Shown here one piece after another: positions 1 to 11,208 of a DNA stretch of 64,000 nucleotides. This DNA is from Plumapathes pennacea (lineage: Eukaryota; Cnidaria; Anthozoa; Antipatharia; Myriopathidae), in NCBI GenBank assembly GCA_964036295.1, contig OZ038469.1:12023591-12087590 (forward strand), read 5' to 3'. The notes beneath the pieces are model-generated. The model had not been told where the DNA came from, searched no databases, and was given only the letters and a program-made list of their open reading frames with translations. The translations under genes were made by a program, and so were the position numbers. The stretch's first letter is position 1. Every line of letters starts with the position of its first letter.

Positions 1-308
1 AAATGTAATCACGAAAAAAATAATGACGCGAAATACGGAGATACTATATCACTAGCACTTTTACTTTGTGAATTAGCATAATGCGCACCTCTGCTAATGA
101 TAACATTGAAACTGTTCGCAGTTTCTTAGAGCGCTTTTCAATTGACTTTTAGTTGCAGCGCCAATGACAAAGGTATTGAGCCAGCACTTTCTTTCAATCA
201 AACCAGAAGCCAAACTGTAATTATCAATTGGTTTTAATTTGAATAGGGCCGTCTTCAGATGACTGTCGAAAGTAATCGTGCGATTGCCTGTACGACAAAA
301 AAAAAAAG

Positions 309-497
309 CCATTTCCAAAACGTTTACCAGGAGGAAATTAACAATACGAAGTATATTTGCTATCCCTCAGGGCCCGGTTTTCAAAGCACGATTAGACAAA
401 AGAAAAACCCATTTCCAAAACGTTTACCAGGAGGAAATTAACAATACGAAATATATTTGCTATCCCTCAGGGCCCGGTTTTCAAAGCACGATTAGAC

Positions 498-528
<31 letters not shown>

Positions 529-613
529 ATTTCCAAAACGTTTACCAGGAGGAAATTAACAATACGAAGTATATTTGCTATCCCTCAGGGCCCGGTTTTT
601 CAAAGCACGATTA
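309..613 (+). repeat. Three tandem ~90-base units joined by A-rich linkers
   Basis: Three copies of a unit beginning CCATTTCCAAAACGTTTACC start at 309, 409 and 527. Each runs through GGGCCCGGTTTTC to a CACGATTAG end, and the first two are followed by A-rich linkers; the second linker is about 26 A. The last copy runs directly into an inverted-repeat element. The A-linked tandem arrangement resembles multimeric retroposed units, but no RNA polymerase III promoter was recognised. Confidence 0.75.
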
Positions 614-830
614 GGCTAATCCTGGATTAGGTCTAAACTTTCCGGCTATTTTGTAGCCTGAAAAGGTGAAAATGTCGTCCACAATGACTTTCTTGATAAC
701 GTTTTAAGCTGAAACAAGCTTTCTAATCCATCTTAGAACAAAACCCTGCAGTTTATTGGGAGAGAGGTCGAGAGAAAGAATTTCGTTAATCCTGGATTAG
801 CTTAATCGACTTTCGAAAAACCGGGCCCAA
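587..830. repeat. Inverted-repeat (MITE-like) element
   Basis: The left end GGGCCCGGTTTTTCAAAGCA followed by CTAATCCTGGATTAG is mirrored at 787-830 by TAATCCTGGATTAGC, TTAATCGAC and AAAAACCGGGCCC. The interior has no coding potential. This is a short non-autonomous element upstream of HAP2. Confidence 0.65.
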
Positions 831-1471
831 GGCAGCAACCCGTATCCTGAACGAGTGTTGGAGAAAAAGTTTGCAGAAAAAAGAAATTGCATGAAATTTA
901 TTTTTCCATTCCTCCTCACGAAATCAAAAGGTCAGATCCTAAAATCAACCAAAAATAGATCAAATAGAGTGGTAAAGATAAAGTTGAGAATATAAAGGTT
1001 GAACTGGATAACGACGCGCCACAATCCGCAACCAACGTTGGGAAGAGACTGTCCTTCATGTAAGTACTACATATGGTGAGCCATCGGGCGCACAAGCGCT
1101 GGTTTGACTTGCAGGCTCTGGGTCCGAGATACCCACAAAGCCTTGCCGCTTGCATACTAAACCTGGCGGAAGCAAGGACGATTTTACCAAGGCTAGTCGT
1201 TTTAAACGGACCCCCTGGCACTGTAGAAGGTACTTAACTAATCTTTTAACCTGCAAATTTGATCATGTCCTGCATTTATATTTGTCAATACCCGCAATCG
1301 TGTTGCTTACTTTATCCAACGTGTCAGTGATTGTTGTGCCCAGCAGCACACAGCAGAAGCGCATGCGCACACGTGATATGCACGAAGTTCAAAAATTATT
1401 TTGAACGTAAACATGTTTGCTAGTAGTCTTTCATGTGAAATTTATTAGATTTGCAGAGCCATAAAGTGGAC
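831..1471. other. HAP2 upstream region
   Basis: About 640 bases with no ORF of recognisable family and no clear TATA box. It presumably holds the HAP2 promoter and 5' UTR. A splice acceptor-like CAG just upstream of the HAP2 ATG (near 1455) leaves open a 5' UTR exon further left. Confidence 0.4.
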
Positions 1472-4400
1472 ATGAGGTTGGCATTTTTCGTCCTGGTATT
1501 TTCTGTTGGCGTATTCAACTGTCGAAGCGATTTGATTGCCAAAAGCAGCGTAACGATGTGTGAAAACAGTGCGGCTGATAATGAAGATCCGTTTAACGTT
1601 GTCGACAACAAGGCCTGCGAAAAGAAGCTTATAGTGACTATGTCAGTTCAAAGTGGGCAGGTAGGAAGTAATTAAATTGTGTTTAGCATAGGAAGCCAGT
1701 CATTTCCAAAATACACAGTTACGTCTCGAAAGCGAATCCAATTTGTAGCCAATTGCTTCTCTATCAGATCTGTAAGGTTCAGAACAATGTGGTACAACCA
1801 AAATCAAGGACTTCATAGTTGGGATCGTCTCACATTTACAAATTGTCGCTACAACACTGGATTTCCGTTAGATCATTATGATCAGTGTCTTTCCCTAAAT
1901 ACTTTAACATGAATAGATCGGATATATTTCATCGTACATGCATTTATTCGTTACCCTGGTTATGTTTGGTCCCAGAGATTTTTATCGCCGCTCGGAGGAT
2001 TTAGAAAACCTCTGGGACTGATGTATTTATTCGTTTGAAAGAGGAGTAGTTTCGCTCACAAACAGCTTGCTCGACATGTTTGGAGCTAAAGCGAGATGCT
2101 TAGTTTGTAGACAATGCTGGAGTTTCTTGGCCAAATCGTATAACCGTTTAGTTTTCTAGTTTTTATTTAAAAGAGCTACACAGTACTCTTTATAGTTAAA
2201 CAAAGCCCGCTTAAAAAAATGTAGCTACTGTAGATTAAAAGGATGTTGTTATTGCTGTTGTATTCCAGAGCTTATATGTTTGTGCATGCATGTGTCTCTT
2301 ATTGTCTTTCAGAAAGGCACAGAATCTATCGTGACCACATCTAAAGTTTATGACCAAGTTGAAAAAGAAATGGGCAGGCTTTACAATCCTTTTGTGATCC
2401 GTCTCGCCAAAACTCCAGTCACTCTTGTCTATCCATACTACCACAGAGGGGTAGGTAGTAACTCGGTGAAAATAAAGTACCTGTCCTTCACCTCCCCTCC
2501 AGTAATTGCTGACCATGTGCACTTTCTAATTTCTGCCATAGGTGGTAAACAACAAACCGACCGAAAAGAAAATTTTGTCTGATTCGGGTTGGTGGGCGTC
2601 AGGGTCACGTAACTTGTGCAATGATGCCTTCGGGGATGATGAAGCGACTTGTGGCTTCCAGAGAAACAAGAATGGAGATAAACTGTGGGACAGTCAGGTA
2701 TTGTGCAACAGTAATGGACCTTATTATACCAACTCCCAATCCCACAGCAAGTCAGTGGATAATGTGAGTCAGTGATTAGGTGTTTCGTTGAGTGAGTCAG
2801 CAAGTAGATGAGGTTGTTTATAGTTGAGTGATTTGGTGGTGAGTCAATGTAGTCCTCTACATGCGTGGTACGTTTGCAGTGCTGTATGGTGAACACTTTA
2901 CTGCGGGGTAAATGTTGTGGGTTTTTTTGTCTGTGTGTGGGTGTGTGACAGGGATTTTGCTGCTAGTGCAGTGAGCAGGTGAAGTGGTTAGTTGAGTGAT
3001 TTGGTGGGCGAGTCAGTGGGTATAAGTGATTGAGTCGATGATTAGATGAGTGAGCCTAGGAACGTAAGTCAGTGACTGGTGAGTGAGCGAGTAGTATCGG
3101 GTATTGCTAAAGCCTATTTGTATAACAGTAACAAGGTAAAAGGTACAATATTCTTAACTGACTAATTTGTTGAAGTTTGTAATCACGTAAATAGAAACAC
3201 GAAGATAAAGACTTTGCTTGAGTGAATTAGTGAGTAAGCAAGAGCTGCATAATCATCTATATGTGTGGTACGTTTGCAGTGCATCAAGGTGAACGCTTTA
3301 CGGCAGGGTAAATGTTGTGGGTTTTTGTGTGTGTGACAGGGATTTTGCTGCTGGTGCAGTGAGCAAGATAAGTGGAGGAATAGCTTTGGGGATAGTATCC
3401 CTGAAACCAGAGGAGACTTAAAGTGCAAACTGTTTAGCAAGAAGCAAGCATCGGCTCACTGCATGGAGTACGACAAGCTGTGGTAAGTTGTTTCATGTTT
3501 TTGTTTTTGTTTTTGTTTTTTGCCCTTTAACTGAAGTGACCCCTATGTTTGTTTGATGTTTGTCTGTGTTTATCTCGTGCATTTTGCACCAATTGTGAGC
3601 CCTAAACCGGCGTCCAGCCATACATGATCTCCAGAAATGAAAAGAGGGGCACCGCGAAAAAATGTCATTCCCATTGGTCAGCGTTCGTACGCACCAGTAC
3701 TATGTCACTTGGTCTAACCCGAAGTAAAATTTCACATCGTGTGCACGTCTCTTTTTTCTTGTGCCCAACTTATGTTATAGGAAATGCATTGAACTAAGAT
3801 AGCTATGATACTACGCGCGTTCTGATTGGCTAAATAACCGTGTAAAATGAGAGTATGTTACACGCTGACGTGATTTGTGATGTATTTTATGGACTAGTGG
3901 CTCGTGGTTTCTCTACTCTACTCTCCTGCTCTCCCCATTTCTCGCGTGTTTAGACGAGGCTACATTACACGGGAACGCGTTGATATATTGAGTATCGAGA
4001 TCTAGTATTGAGTTTCTTAGCTATTAAGTCTTCGGGTTTATGAGCGTTACATAAACTACACAATCTGCAAGACTGCTGAAGCGACAAGTTATCCGAACCA
4101 GCTTTAAACTAAATAATCCAAAATGGCGGGAAAGCACACGTGGTATGGTATGCTACCATGGCTACATAGTTTGTAAACCTGCGGTTTGTGCGCATGTCAT
4201 GAGACACTTTATATACTTTTCGCCCTGTTTTTCGATTTTGGACTTGTTTGCTTCTCTTCTCCCCCCCCCCCCCCCTATTGCGCAATGTTGTTTGAGTGCC
4301 CAAATCTGTTACACAGTATTACAGGATCAACATTGAAAAGGGGGAAGGGGAAATGATCAGATTGAGCGCAATTTTACTTAAAGCGAAAGGAACAAACGCG

Positions 4401-7400
4401 AAATTTATCATTTTTTAAAGAAAGTCTCAACAATTTTGCAACTCATTGCAGGTACTCCGTGCACGAAATCGGTCTGTGGGAGATGTACTTCAACATACAT
4501 GTGTATACATGGGACATGCAGCTCAAGAAAGTCGGCAACAAGACCGTCAAGGACATGGTGTTTGGAGGAGAGATCCTTATAGGACCCACGCGGCGCAGAG
4601 GGGTAGGCTCATATGGCAGGGTAAGTTCATAATGCAGATTCTCCCAATAATTTAAGAAGAACACGTGTGAGTTTGTTTGTTTGTTTGTTTGTTTGTTTTT
4701 TGTTTGTTTTTTGTTTTAGGCCCAATTCAGACGTCGTTCTTTCCATGCACCGAACTCAATGCAAATTATCATTTGCATTGAAGTTGGCGCATGCTAAGAG
4801 CGACGTCTGAACTGGGCCTTATTGGTTTGTTTTGGCACTTTAGCTCCACGCAAGTTTCATAGGAGAATTCAGTTCACACAAGCAGTTTCCGACCCTGACT
4901 GAAAAGCTTCTGTTGATGCCTATGATCGAGAATGGGATCGATCCCAAAACCCACGCCCAGCTCAAAGTAAGTGTGGGAGGAAGGCACGACTAGAGTTTTG
5001 TTAGTGTTTCTATTGTCGACCCCTATTCGGCACAAACAGACAAAGGAGACAGTAGAGGGCTAAACAAATAATACACATTCAACTCTCCCTCAACGGACAC
5101 CCCTCTAAGACGGACACTTCACTAAGATGGACACCTGGTAGAAGTAGTCTCTGCCGTTCCAGTCATTCACTCTAACTGACCTCTCTTCAAGACAGACACC
5201 TCCCTAAAACGGAAAGTCGGAGCTGGTCCTGAGGGTGTCCGTCTTGGAGGGAGTTGAAGGCATTGAGCGGGTAAAAATAAGGTACGAATTGATTTTCTCT
5301 TTAAGGAAGGACCTGCCGAGTACATGATCATCGACAAACACGAGGTGAATTACAAGCCCGACGGGCCAAATGAGTGTGACAAGATCGGCGTCACGTTCAC
5401 AGCATTCAAAACCCATGGGCATGCGGGCGGTTGTCAGCAGAAAATGCAGTCGTAAGTCATCTAACCATCTAACTATCCTAGTTTTGTACAGACTCTTGCA
5501 AAAACCCCACCAAACAGACTCGCAGGTCTACCTAAGTTTTCAACCTACTTGCAACAACTGTTACGTTTTGCCACCCACTTCTGCGAACTTCGTCCTTGAC
5601 GTCACTTCCGTTGGCCAGCGTTCGTCGCCATTACTATAGAACTCGATGTTATTCGAGATAAATTTGCACCTCGTGTACAAGCCCCGGTTTATTTTGTTCA
5701 CAACACTTATGTCAGCCATGAAAGAAAAAAACAAAATACAACAAGTGGTCACCCTTCAAGCTTGAATGCGTGCGAAACTTTACAATGGCGCGAAATTGCT
5801 TTCAGCCAATTAGGCAACTGCGTCAAAAACAGTGATTGGTCATGCTATAGCAGCGGTATCTGATTGGCCGAGAGAAGTCTGTAGTTTGTAGTCTGAAGTC
5901 TGATTGGGAATATTTCATCTACAAATGATCACGAAAATGATGTTAGATGGTAATGGCGAGGAATGCTGACCACGGAAGTTACGCCAAGAACGTATTTAGG
6001 CGGTGTTGATTGAATTGCGCTTCATACCACGGGAAGGACACGTTCATCAACCAAAACAGTAAAATTGCTGAGGATAATAGTTCTGTTCTATCACAGGTGT
6101 TTAGGCAATCAACCCAAAGATTATTTCGAGAGAGATAAGGTATGGTTTCCACAGGCGGGTATCCGTCTACTTCCACTCCTTCCGCGTTTCATTTCATTAT
6201 TGGTGAATGTTCAGAAAATCATATCACTTGCGACGATTCTTTTGAACTTCTTTGACAAGCCTTTAATTTCTCACGCATCAAATTTTTACATCAGAGTGTC
6301 TTGTTTTATTTTTTATCTATTTTTTATTTTGGCTTGGTTTTATTTGTTGTTGTTGTTGTTGTTGTTGTTGCTTTTGTTTGTTTTTAGTTTGTTTTTATTT
6401 TTGGCCTGGTGGACCCAAGCGGCAGCACTTCACTTTATTAGCGAACTTTTAGTTGATATTGATTGCTTTTTTTCGTTGTAGGAACGACTGAACGAAAATA
6501 AGAGACCGTTCTATTTTCCTCGTCGATACGGAAAATTCCTGGGCGTGAACAAGACGCTGGCAAAAAAGCAGTTTGTGCTGGCGTACGAGGTAGAAGAGAT
6601 CATGACCAGTATGGTTACTTTACAGATCAGCGCTGATGACATCATCCTGGTCTACAACAGGTCAGCAGTCTGTAAATACACGTGTTTAATCACGTGTCAA
6701 AGCGGGCTGTGCATTCACGTGATTAAACCACCAGCAGTATGGTCACATGACAGGCAGCAGTTTGTAAATACACGTGGTCAAAACAAGCAGTATAATCACG
6801 TGTCAGGTCCGTGAACTGTACATACACGTGACTAAATCTCACATAACAGGTCAACGGACTGTACATAAACGTGGTTAAATCACCATAATCACGTGATGGG
6901 TTAGCTTTCTGCAAGAGACACTAGTGTACGTTTTCATTGCTGTGACAGATGACAAAATATACGTTCTGCGTGAAAGTCATGACAAGTTTTCAAATCATGT
7001 TACGCCTTCACCAGCGCGATTTCCAGAAACAAACTTTAGACGTGATCTGTAGGTCTCACGAATCCCATCGATAATCATATAAAGTATAATTCCATTTCTC
7101 CGCAGAGCGACTGGGAAAATTCTGCAGGTCTTTGCGTCGGATTTCCAGGCGCTGTCCATGGACGGCATGCTGTACGTCACAGTGCAGAACACTGGTTTGG
7201 TGACGGCAGATTTCTATGTAAGTAAAACTTGTTCATTTGGTATTCGAGAGCCGCCAAAGTACGTCCCTAGCCAACCGGTTTCTCTCTTTTGATACACAAA
7301 CACGTATAATACCAACAAACTCGTTTTAGAGAAAGATTAGTGAACTGTGCGGCTTGTTTCCAGGTCATGTTGCATTCATGTACGGTCGGTATCGGAGGCT

Positions 7401-10400
7401 TTCACGAGAAAATGGCATCCATCAACCCACAGAAGACGCTGAAGTTTTCTTTCGAGGTCAAGGCTTTCAGACAGGAAGACTCCGTCAATACGTGCGTTGG
7501 TAAGCCAGACAGGATTGTGTCTACTCGATTGACTAAAATTTTGCATGTCTACATATTTTTCGATTCTTTTTGGCGGTGTCGTATTCCTTACTTGTATTGT
7601 TATCGTTGTTGTTTTGTACCTACAGTACTCCTGTATGATGCTCGTCGTAAGCTCATTGACTCGTTGTTATCGTTGTTGTTTTGTACCTACAGTACACCTG
7701 TATGATGCTCGTCGTAAGCTCATTGACTCGTCGTTATTGCTGTTGTTTTGTACCTACAGTGCAACTGTATGATGCTCGTCGTAGGCTCATCGACTCAACC
7801 AACGTAACGTTTAAGACGTCTGAGCCGTGTTTCTGTGCCGCGGCCTGTGGCTGCAGCGTAAGTAGTGTCTAGGGTGACACGGACTTTGATAAAACAAAAA
7901 CAATAAACTACTTTTGGCTAAGAAATATACACGACTAATTGTCCGAGGAATATGAACTTCGAGGAACAGATAGTGTCCAAGGACAATTATCCGTGCATAT
8001 TTCCGAAGCCAAAAGTAGTTTATTGTCTTTAATATTCTTCAAATATCTTCTCTCGCAGCGCAAGTAATGGCGCGGGGACTGTAAAGCTTTTTGGTACGCC
8101 AGGCGGGGGTTATTAGCTGATGACGTCCACCAACCACGCGCGAGAGGAAATATTTGATGGGTCATAAATATATAGAGATTACTTCATGGAAAGTGCGCGC
8201 GTACGGATTTTATTCACGAGTTGTGAAGTATCATAAAACGAACGAGCGAGGCTTTGCGAGCGAGTGAGTTTTATGATACGAAACAACGAGTGAATAAAAA
8301 CTGTACAAAGCACTTTCCATGATGTTTTCTGTTTATTATATACACACTGAGACATTTATGATGGGACCGGGAAACCCTTTAAAAGTAGTGAAAAATCGTC
8401 GTTTGCAGCTTGTGATTGGACGAACGATTTTTTTCACCTGTGAAAAGCGTCGTTCGCGGCTTCTCATTGGCTAGAACTCATTTGCGTACGAAATTTTACG
8501 ATATGGCTTTTTCGTGAGTATGTCTCAGTATGTATATGATAAAATTATTTCTGCTACTGGATACTGTTTCTAACAGCCACTATACTAAAATTACTATACT
8601 CGCAAATGTCCCCTCGCTCTGGAGTTCAGATACTTTGGGCGCTCCACATTTCGCCAAAAAACCGTACATTTTCAGGTGGTAATTCAGTGCCAGCCATACG
8701 AGTGCACGCTTTCTGTCTGCTTCGGGTGTGAGATTTTCAGCACTTCCTCGACCTCTTTGTACTTCAGTGTGAAGCTAGTCACAATGTTGCCTGGAGAACA
8801 AAAACCTTCTCTTCGATGTCTCTTCGTGTCGATCAATTGTAATTTATGAACTTGTGGTTTTTTTTTTTTTTTTTTTTTTTTTTGTAGTGTTACAAAGATG
8901 GCTTTAAGTGCGTTGAGCGGGACGAAAGAGACTGGTCGACTAATAAGACTGAAGACAGTGGTTTGGATCTATCGCCGGTTAGAAACTTCTTTGAGAGCAT
9001 CTGGGACAGTATTTCAGGCTTCTTTGCGGGTCTCAGCAGTCTGTTCAGAGGCCTGCTTCTCGCCGCCATTGCCATTGTCGTGATATTGATTGCTGTGGGC
9101 TGTTGCAAAAAGTGCATGCCGTTATGTTGCAAGCTGTGCATGAAGGTCCGGGGTGGTAAGAGCAAGAAAAGATCTCCTAAAGCGAAGAAGATTAAGCGGA
9201 AAGAGAAGAAAAAGGATGACAAGGCCGAGAAAGATAAAGAAGAAGAGGAGAGTATCTCGTGAGTTGCTATGTCTACCTTAATTATTATTTCTTCGATCCC
9301 TCTTTCTCTCTTATTCCCTTCCTCCTTCTACCCACCCCCTCCCCCCCCCCCCCCTCTGCCCCTCCCCCTAAATTAAAATTAATACTTTCGGTAGCCCCCT
9401 GAAATGCAGGATAAGACACCATGTGTTTTTGATAGGCCCAGGCTCTCTCGGTCACCCGGTCACGCGGCCAAATATAGTCGAATACCGATCAAAAGTGTTT
9501 TTGAGTTATTCCTTGAACTCTGGGTAGAGATATAATTTTGTTCGACGGCCTTGTTTCCGAGGTAAGTTCTTTTACGTACTATTTTATTCTCAGCGGCCAA
9601 TTAATCGTCGCAACATGTAATGTTTGCTTCGCCGTTGCGTCGTGCTCCCGACGAGGGCAAAATGTGACCGTGTTCTCGAATCGTACTTTACGCGACAACA
9701 TGTTTCGGTACCAAAGCATAGATATTCATGTTAAAATATTTGTAGAGCGACATTTGCTTTCAAATTGCTGTCATATAGTTCTTTCGGGCACCGTATATTT
9801 TGTATCAGAATTGCGCGCAAAAAAATACACCGTGTGTGTCTGATTGCGTGCAATAATAGCAGCAATATTGCACCGAGAGTCCGAACAATACAATTCTCCC
9901 AAAACGCTGCTTGAGACAGCTTGCAGTCTTTTCGAGCTGCTTGGCTATTTTGCAACAAAAAAATTATGACCGTGCCTTCGCGCAGGTTGTAGTGCAGGCA
10001 TGTGCGGTATTTGAATTCACCGCCAAAATTGTCTACGTGAAACGAAACAACAACCGGAGCTGGAAGCCATTCGTCATTTGTTCGTGTTGGCTCTGCCGGC
10101 ACTGCACAGTTTTCATTCCGTCCGATTTTACCGCCGCGCAGAACAAAAGCCTGGTTTTCACGAGGGATACAAGCATAATAGTCCTTAATTCAGGGTGAAA
10201 ACAGGCACGACGCAAACACAAGGATCAAACTTTCTATATTCTGCAAAACATATTCTTGGTCGTGGTTCGCTACCGGGTTTGGGTGAATTGATTTGGTTAG
10301 CTGGGCAAAGTCACTTATAGTCAACCAGAAGCATTAAAAGAACCGCCGGTAAACACAAAATTATTTTCGGGAAAAAAGGCCTTCATTCTTGTGTGAGATT

Positions 10401-10916
10401 AGTGTGATTGCTGGGGAAAGAGTTTCTTCTAGACAAATTTGTTCTGCTTCAACGCATGTAAAAAGCCGGTTCATCTTGCAATCATCACCAGTGAAATTAT
10501 TAATTCGCCTTTCTTTTGCTGTTTTCGAACGGTCTAAACCTGGTTCTAAAAGAGACTCGAGCTGGGGAAGCAGCGAATGGGACTCGACATCAGCTTTATC
10601 CGAGCAGCACTCACAAGAAAGCTTGCCACCACCGCCACCATTCCCATCCACGCCTCCGCAAACGAGTGAAGATTTCTTGTCGATCTCACAGCGACGTTTG
10701 CCACCGCCACCGCCACCGCCACCAACACCCGCAGTACGTCAACTACGCCAACCATCAGCGGCAAGAGGGGTTATAGCCTCACCATCGCGTCCCCCAACAC
10801 CACCTCCGCAACCGCGCGAAGCTGATTGGTTGGCAGTCCCGCGTCGACCATTGAGTACCAGGCCACCTCCTCCCACACCTCCTCCAAGTTTCAAGCCACC
10901 TCCTCCACCCCAGTAA
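1472..10916 (+). CDS. HAP2: HAP2/GCS1 gamete fusion protein
   Basis: Single-pass membrane fusogen of the HAP2/GCS1 family, which merges gamete plasma membranes and shares its fold with class II fusion proteins. Exons: 1472-1660, 2313-2450, 2542-2697, 3340-3482, 4452-4620, 4844-4966, 5306-5451, 6097-6139, 6482-6660, 7106-7217, 7364-7499, 7760-7857, probably 8676-8819, 8888-9258 and probably 10553-10916. The first twelve join in frame to 544 residues with GT..AG introns. The start is the ATG at 1472, opening a signal peptide (MRLAFFVLVFSVGVF). Family marks are the cysteine-rich QGFCC segment with DLKCKLF and ASAHC (exon 4), the EIGLWEMYF stretch (exon 5) and the CFCAAACGC cluster ending domain III (exon 12). 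Exon 14 has the stem, a transmembrane helix (LLLAAIAIVVILIAVGCC), a CC/CxxC juxtamembrane cluster and a lysine-rich tail. The donor of the 8676 exon is weak (GTGTCG). If the intron after 9258 is retained, the protein stops at 9260-9262. The family call is very secure; exons 13 and 15 are inferred. Confidence 0.93.
2856..2987 (+). pseudogene. Decoy copy of HAP2 exon 4 acceptor and exon start
   Basis: This stretch repeats 3249-3375: a GTGGTACGTTTGCAGTGC block, GGGTAAATGTTGTGGG, a GT-rich tract and a GTGTGACAG acceptor, then the exon start. In the copy the exon-like part begins at 2952. It reads G-F-C-C followed by a TAG stop where the true exon has TGG (Trp). The true exon begins at 3340, 388 bases downstream. 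The surrounding intron holds degenerate GTGAGTCAGTG-type repeats that could have driven the duplication. Confidence 0.8.
4718..4819. repeat. 102-bp inverted-repeat element in HAP2 intron 5
   Basis: AGGCCCAATTCAGACGTCG at 4718-4736 is a perfect inverted match to CGACGTCTGAACTGGGCCT at 4801-4819 apart from one base. It lies just after a (GTTT)n tract. Typical tiny MITE. Confidence 0.75.
5088..5262. repeat. MITE with CTCCCTC..GACGGACAC ends in HAP2 intron 6
   Basis: The left end TTCAACTCTCCCTCAACGGA continues with repeated GACGGACAC words. The right end carries GGGTGTCCGTCTTGGAGGGA then GTTGAAGG, an inverted match. A related element lies at about 18414-18592 in TADA2B. Confidence 0.65.
6679..6895. 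promoter_or_regulatory. Cluster of seven CACGTG E-boxes in HAP2 intron 9
   Basis: Exact CACGTG hexamers occur at 6679, 6691, 6716, 6771, 6797, 6825 and 6890. They are embedded in degenerate repeats of a GTAAATACACGTG..AATCACGTG pattern. CACGTG is the canonical palindromic site for bHLH factors of the MYC/USF/CLOCK type. The cluster begins right after the exon 9 donor. Regulatory activity is inference; it could simply be a minisatellite whose unit contains the motif. Confidence 0.45.
7612..7790 (+). repeat. Triplicated splice acceptor and start of HAP2 exon 12
   Basis: Three copies of TTGTTTTGTACCTACAG followed by an exon start coding LYDARR.LIDS end their acceptor AG at 7625, 7692 and 7759, an exact 67-base period. 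Only the third copy runs on into the rest of exon 12. If exon 11 is spliced to the first or second acceptor, the native frame is kept for about a dozen residues, then continues into the next copy's polypyrimidine tract. It stops at the TGA in CTGTATGA. Confidence 0.9.
7900..8035. repeat. Foldback element in HAP2 intron 12
   Basis: AATAAACTACTTTTGGCT, AATATACACG and AATTGTCC on the left are mirrored by GGACAATTATCCGTGCATAT and AGCCAAAAGTAGTTTATT on the right. Confidence 0.75.
8185..8323. repeat. Foldback element in HAP2 intron 12
   Basis: CATGGAAAGTGC, TTTTATTCACGAGTTGT and GTATCATAAAAC are mirrored by GTTTTATGATACGAAACAAC, GAGTGAATAAAAA and GCACTTTCCATG around a GCGAG-rich centre. Confidence 0.75.
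8338..8542. repeat. MITE-like element in HAP2 intron 12
   Basis: ATATACACACTGAGACAT at the left is nearly perfectly inverted at the right (ATGTCTCAGTATGTATAT). Internal duplicated AAAATCGTCGTTTGC / AAAGCGTCGTTCGC segments suggest subterminal repeats. Confidence 0.65.
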
Positions 10917-10980
10917 GATTTTTAAGTTCGGAGACCTGTTTTCAATCACCAAAGGAGCAGAACACGATTGTTGTGATTTG

Positions 10981-10986
10981 AATAAA
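10981..10986 (+). terminator. Poly(A) signal for HAP2
   Basis: AATAAA lies 65 bases after the stop of the proline-rich last ORF, which supports that ORF being a 3' terminal exon on the plus strand. Confidence 0.6.
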
Positions 10987-11208
10987 AGACTGAAAAAATG
11001 AGCCACTTTCTTGATTGTCCGCTGCTCAAACGTGTGGATTATTTTCTCATCTTTGACTTCGAAGTTATTTTCTTCGGCTTTTATGTTATCAAAGCGTAAA
11101 AGCTAGACATTTTGAGATCACCTGTATTTTATTTTAAATCCACAATGTGACGCAATTTCATCGTTACGATCCTTAGTAAATACTGAACGGTGTCTGAATC
11201 GGTTGGTA

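Noticed and set aside
1472..10916. HAP2 as an integrated viral class II fusion gene
   Set aside because: Multi-exon structure and HAP2-specific cysteine pattern identify the eukaryotic gamete fusogen; no viral replication genes are nearby.
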